From: Marinomonas transparens | GTDB lineage: Bacteria; Pseudomonadota; Gammaproteobacteria; Pseudomonadales; Marinomonadaceae | Reading direction: 5' to 3' | DNA: 64,000 nucleotides | Assembly: GCF_016463975.1 (NCBI RefSeq) | Contig: NZ_JAEMNX010000001.1 | Coordinates: 124,001-188,000, forward strand | Shown here: positions 62,327 to 64,000 of the stretch, piece by piece | How positions within the stretch are numbered: position 1 is the stretch's first letter | Layout: each line of letters opens with the position of its first letter | Made by a program: the position numbers and the translations under genes | Notes under the pieces: model-generated | Database searches by the model: none | What the model was told of the DNA's origin: nothing | The model's input: the letters and a program-made list of their open reading frames with translations, nothing else

Positions 62327-62884
62327 TTATTGCCCCTTTAAATAAGTCAGGGTGGCGGGAGCAAAACCAAAGTCATCACCCACTCCGTTTAAGTGACCAT
62401 CCAACAAACTAATGGTGACTTTCGACATGGCAAAGTGATGATTCGCATGTAATGCAGCAAAGGTTAGTTCTCTCTCTAGAGTAGAAGTCATTTCACAGGT
62501 TTGCGTGTCAATCACTGATACTTCTGTCCAAATAGTCACTGGGGATTGAAGGTCTTTTAGCGTTTTTGATGTTAGCCATTTAATAAAAGCAAGTAACTCT
62601 GCCATGGCCACCTGACGCGACGTTTCAACCTTGTGACCTCGACGACGCAAGTTATAATCGATCACAGGGGTGTCGTTGCTCAGGGCAAGGAACATATCCA
62701 ATAGGTGGCGAAAATGCTGTCCAATAGAACTGGCGACATGGGGACTCGCCACATAAACATACTGCTCATCATTAAGAAAATTAAGGAAGTTATAACCTTG
62801 CTCTAGGGTATCAATACACCCTTGTTGAACTGGTGAAATACCGAGCTCCTCATCGTCTTGCAGTGCCTTTAATGTCGCTAACAT
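62327..62884 (-). CDS. DinB-like four-helix metal-binding protein
   Basis: A 185-residue DinB/YfiT-like four-helix bundle. A candidate metal triad is visible in IGQHFRHLLD and AALHANHHFAM. DinB family proteins include thiol S-transferases and unknown enzymes. It is one base from the NRDE gene and 66 bp after the ATP-grasp gene. Function unassigned. Confidence 0.75.
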   Translation of the reverse strand: MLATLKALQDDEELGISPVQQGCIDTLEQGYNFLNFLNDEQYVYVASPHVASSIGQHFRHLLDMFLALSNDTPVIDYNLRRRGHKVETSRQVAMAELLAFIKWLTSKTLKDLQSPVTIWTEVSVIDTQTCEMTSTLERELTFAALHANHHFAMSKVTISLLDGHLNGVGDDFGFAPATLTYLKGQ

Positions 62885-62950
62885 AGTCTTACCATTACTT
62901 TTTCATCGTTAATGTGGTCTTTGCTTTCACTGCATCCTGCTATTGGTTGT

Positions 62951-64000
62951 TTAGTCCGTGCTTGGGTATTGCTGAGTTAAAGCCTTTTCATGACGCCATG
63001 CACGAACTAATGCCGCGATGGTCGGGGGCTTATGACCGAGCTTTTTCTGTTTCGCGCCAATCTCAAAAAGAGTGCGATATTGCATCAACAGAGTAGAAAA
63101 AATTTCTTTCAACGGCGTATTTTTATCCCAGATATGGGCGGCCTCACTGCTCGCACCATTGATTTCTAAAATAGTGAAGGCTTCTCCTGCCATGAAGCGT
63201 TGAATATCCGCAAATTTGATATCCAAACGTCCATAGTGGTAACCCTTCACATCCTTCAAAATCTCATCCAGTTTGCGAGTCAGGGCAGGGGTAATGTATT
63301 GGTTGCCGTTTTTAAAAATAGAACCTCGGCTGTGACTGCCAGCAAAGGCTAATTGAAACTCTTCGCCCATTGCCGGTACCCAGCTCAATTTATCTTCATG
63401 CCTTGGCAAATACAGATGACTCAATTGTCCCGCTCGTGGTGACGCTTCAATAAGCTGTTGCAAGGTGCTCACACCATCACCAAGTACAGAAGGGGCATAT
63501 TTCAAGGTGATAGAGATAATTTTGCCTTGTTCTTCACCCGGATAACGCACATAAAACACACCTGCTTCCGCCTGATAAGGCGCTTTTTCTTGTAATAAAA
63601 AGCGCGCATCTATAGGAAAGGCATCAATATAGTCTGCAAGTTGCTCTCTGGATTTCAGCAACTTGACCCCAACACCACGACAGCCGAGGTCAGGCTTCGC
63701 AACAATCGGAAAGTCCAATTTGGCCTCAGTCATAGCCTGCATGGCATCAGTCGTTTGATCCGCGACGGATTGCTTATCTTTAATACGGGTAATAAAAGGC
63801 GAGATCCATGGCTGAGCAATCGACCCAGCCAGATTTAAAATATCGTTTTTCGACTCGCCAACCATGCCACTTAAATGAATGCTTGGATTGGCAATCAAAG
63901 GCAAAGCCATATCACCATGACGCACCCCTTGAAAAATACTTTGCAACACCACAGGGGTATAAAAAAACCACGTAGGCAAAAACTCATAAGGAGAAACACT
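62951..64000 (-). CDS. ATP-grasp ligase-like protein, 5' end outside the window
   Basis: At least 350 residues. The frame is open through base 64000 (it begins SVSPYEFLPTW), so the start lies beyond the window; an internal TTG at 63979 is not a believable start. ATP-grasp features: DFPIVAKPDLGCRGVGVKLL, RFLLQEKAPYQAEAGVFYVR and RLDIKFADI...FTILEINGASSEAAHIWD. It resembles D-alanine--D-alanine ligase-like enzymes; substrates unknown. It precedes the DinB-like gene in the same operon. Confidence 0.75.
   Translation of the reverse strand, partial: SVSPYEFLPTWFFYTPVVLQSIFQGVRHGDMALPLIANPSIHLSGMVGESKNDILNLAGSIAQPWISPFITRIKDKQSVADQTTDAMQAMTEAKLDFPIVAKPDLGCRGVGVKLLKSREQLADYIDAFPIDARFLLQEKAPYQAEAGVFYVRYPGEEQGKIISITLKYAPSVLGDGVSTLQQLIEASPRAGQLSHLYLPRHEDKLSWVPAMGEEFQLAFAGSHSRGSIFKNGNQYITPALTRKLDEILKDVKGYHYGRLDIKFADIQRFMAGEAFTILEINGASSEAAHIWDKNTPLKEIFSTLLMQYRTLFEIGAKQKKLGHKPPTIAALVRAWRHEKALTQQYPSTD

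Overview
The window looks like chromosomal DNA of a marine gammaproteobacterium of the Oceanospirillales type, most likely Marinomonas or a close relative. The reasons are moderate to low GC with AT-rich intergenic DNA, many c-di-GMP and sensory genes, an H-NOX nitric-oxide module, queuosine salvage under a preQ1 riboswitch, and an iac-type indole-3-acetate (auxin) degradation cluster, which is known from Marinomonas. The genus call is an inference from gene content. I saw no rRNA, tRNA or CRISPR array.

Region by region. 0-3.3 kb: a truncated Cache-domain sensor; a solitary phage-type AntA antirepressor behind a structured C4-like antisense-RNA leader; a REP-associated tyrosine transposase (RAYT) flanked on both sides by perfect long inverted repeats; and mtgA. 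3.4-9.1 kb: a B12-binding radical SAM protein, a secreted lamin-tail/endonuclease I protein, a GGDEF relic and a 7TM diguanylate cyclase. 9.1-14.6 kb: a membrane protein behind a textbook FNR box, a GFA protein, and the NO-sensing operon H-NOX / histidine kinase / response regulator with a degenerate HD-GYP domain. 14.6-21.1 kb: a LacI-controlled AfuABC/FbpABC-like ABC importer with a fused double permease and an inositol-monophosphatase-family phosphatase, with a near-perfect operator. 21-30.7 kb: a GGDEF-EAL protein, a cNMP-binding protein, an AraC / Gfo-Idh-MocA pair, an ExeM-like secreted nuclease and RhlE. 31-37 kb: an unrecognised ribbon-helix-helix-like protein with an internal duplication, a bacterial RIO kinase, riboswitch-controlled yhhQ, a KdgM-like porin, a YgjP-like metallopeptidase and a PAS-GAF-GGDEF protein. 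37.4-40.9 kb: a poorly understood envelope locus (small beta-barrel, secreted Gly/Ser/Arg-rich protein, divergent DUF6502 + DUF5666 pair). 41-43.2 kb: GNAT, LysR and LysE genes.

43.2-58.9 kb is the centrepiece. The iacA-B-I-C-D-E-F-G-H catabolic operon runs leftward. Divergent from it is a branched-chain-type ABC transporter operon (binding protein, LivH, a LivM-LivG fusion, LivF), which continues into a ketopantoate-reductase-like and a class II aldolase-like gene and ends at a strong terminator. The transporter operon has a good sigma-54 promoter match. The MarR-type iacR gene follows, but a 262-bp MITE-like element with 4-bp CTAA target duplications sits 22 bp upstream of its start codon. 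IacA-H should convert indole-3-acetate toward catechol, IacR should be the repressor, and the ABC system is the obvious candidate importer. No catechol-cleavage genes are present.

58.9-64 kb: a tightly packed leftward operon that starts beyond the window: ATP-grasp protein, DinB-like, NRDE/TANGO2-like, YHS, DoxX-like and OlsF-like bifunctional acyltransferase.
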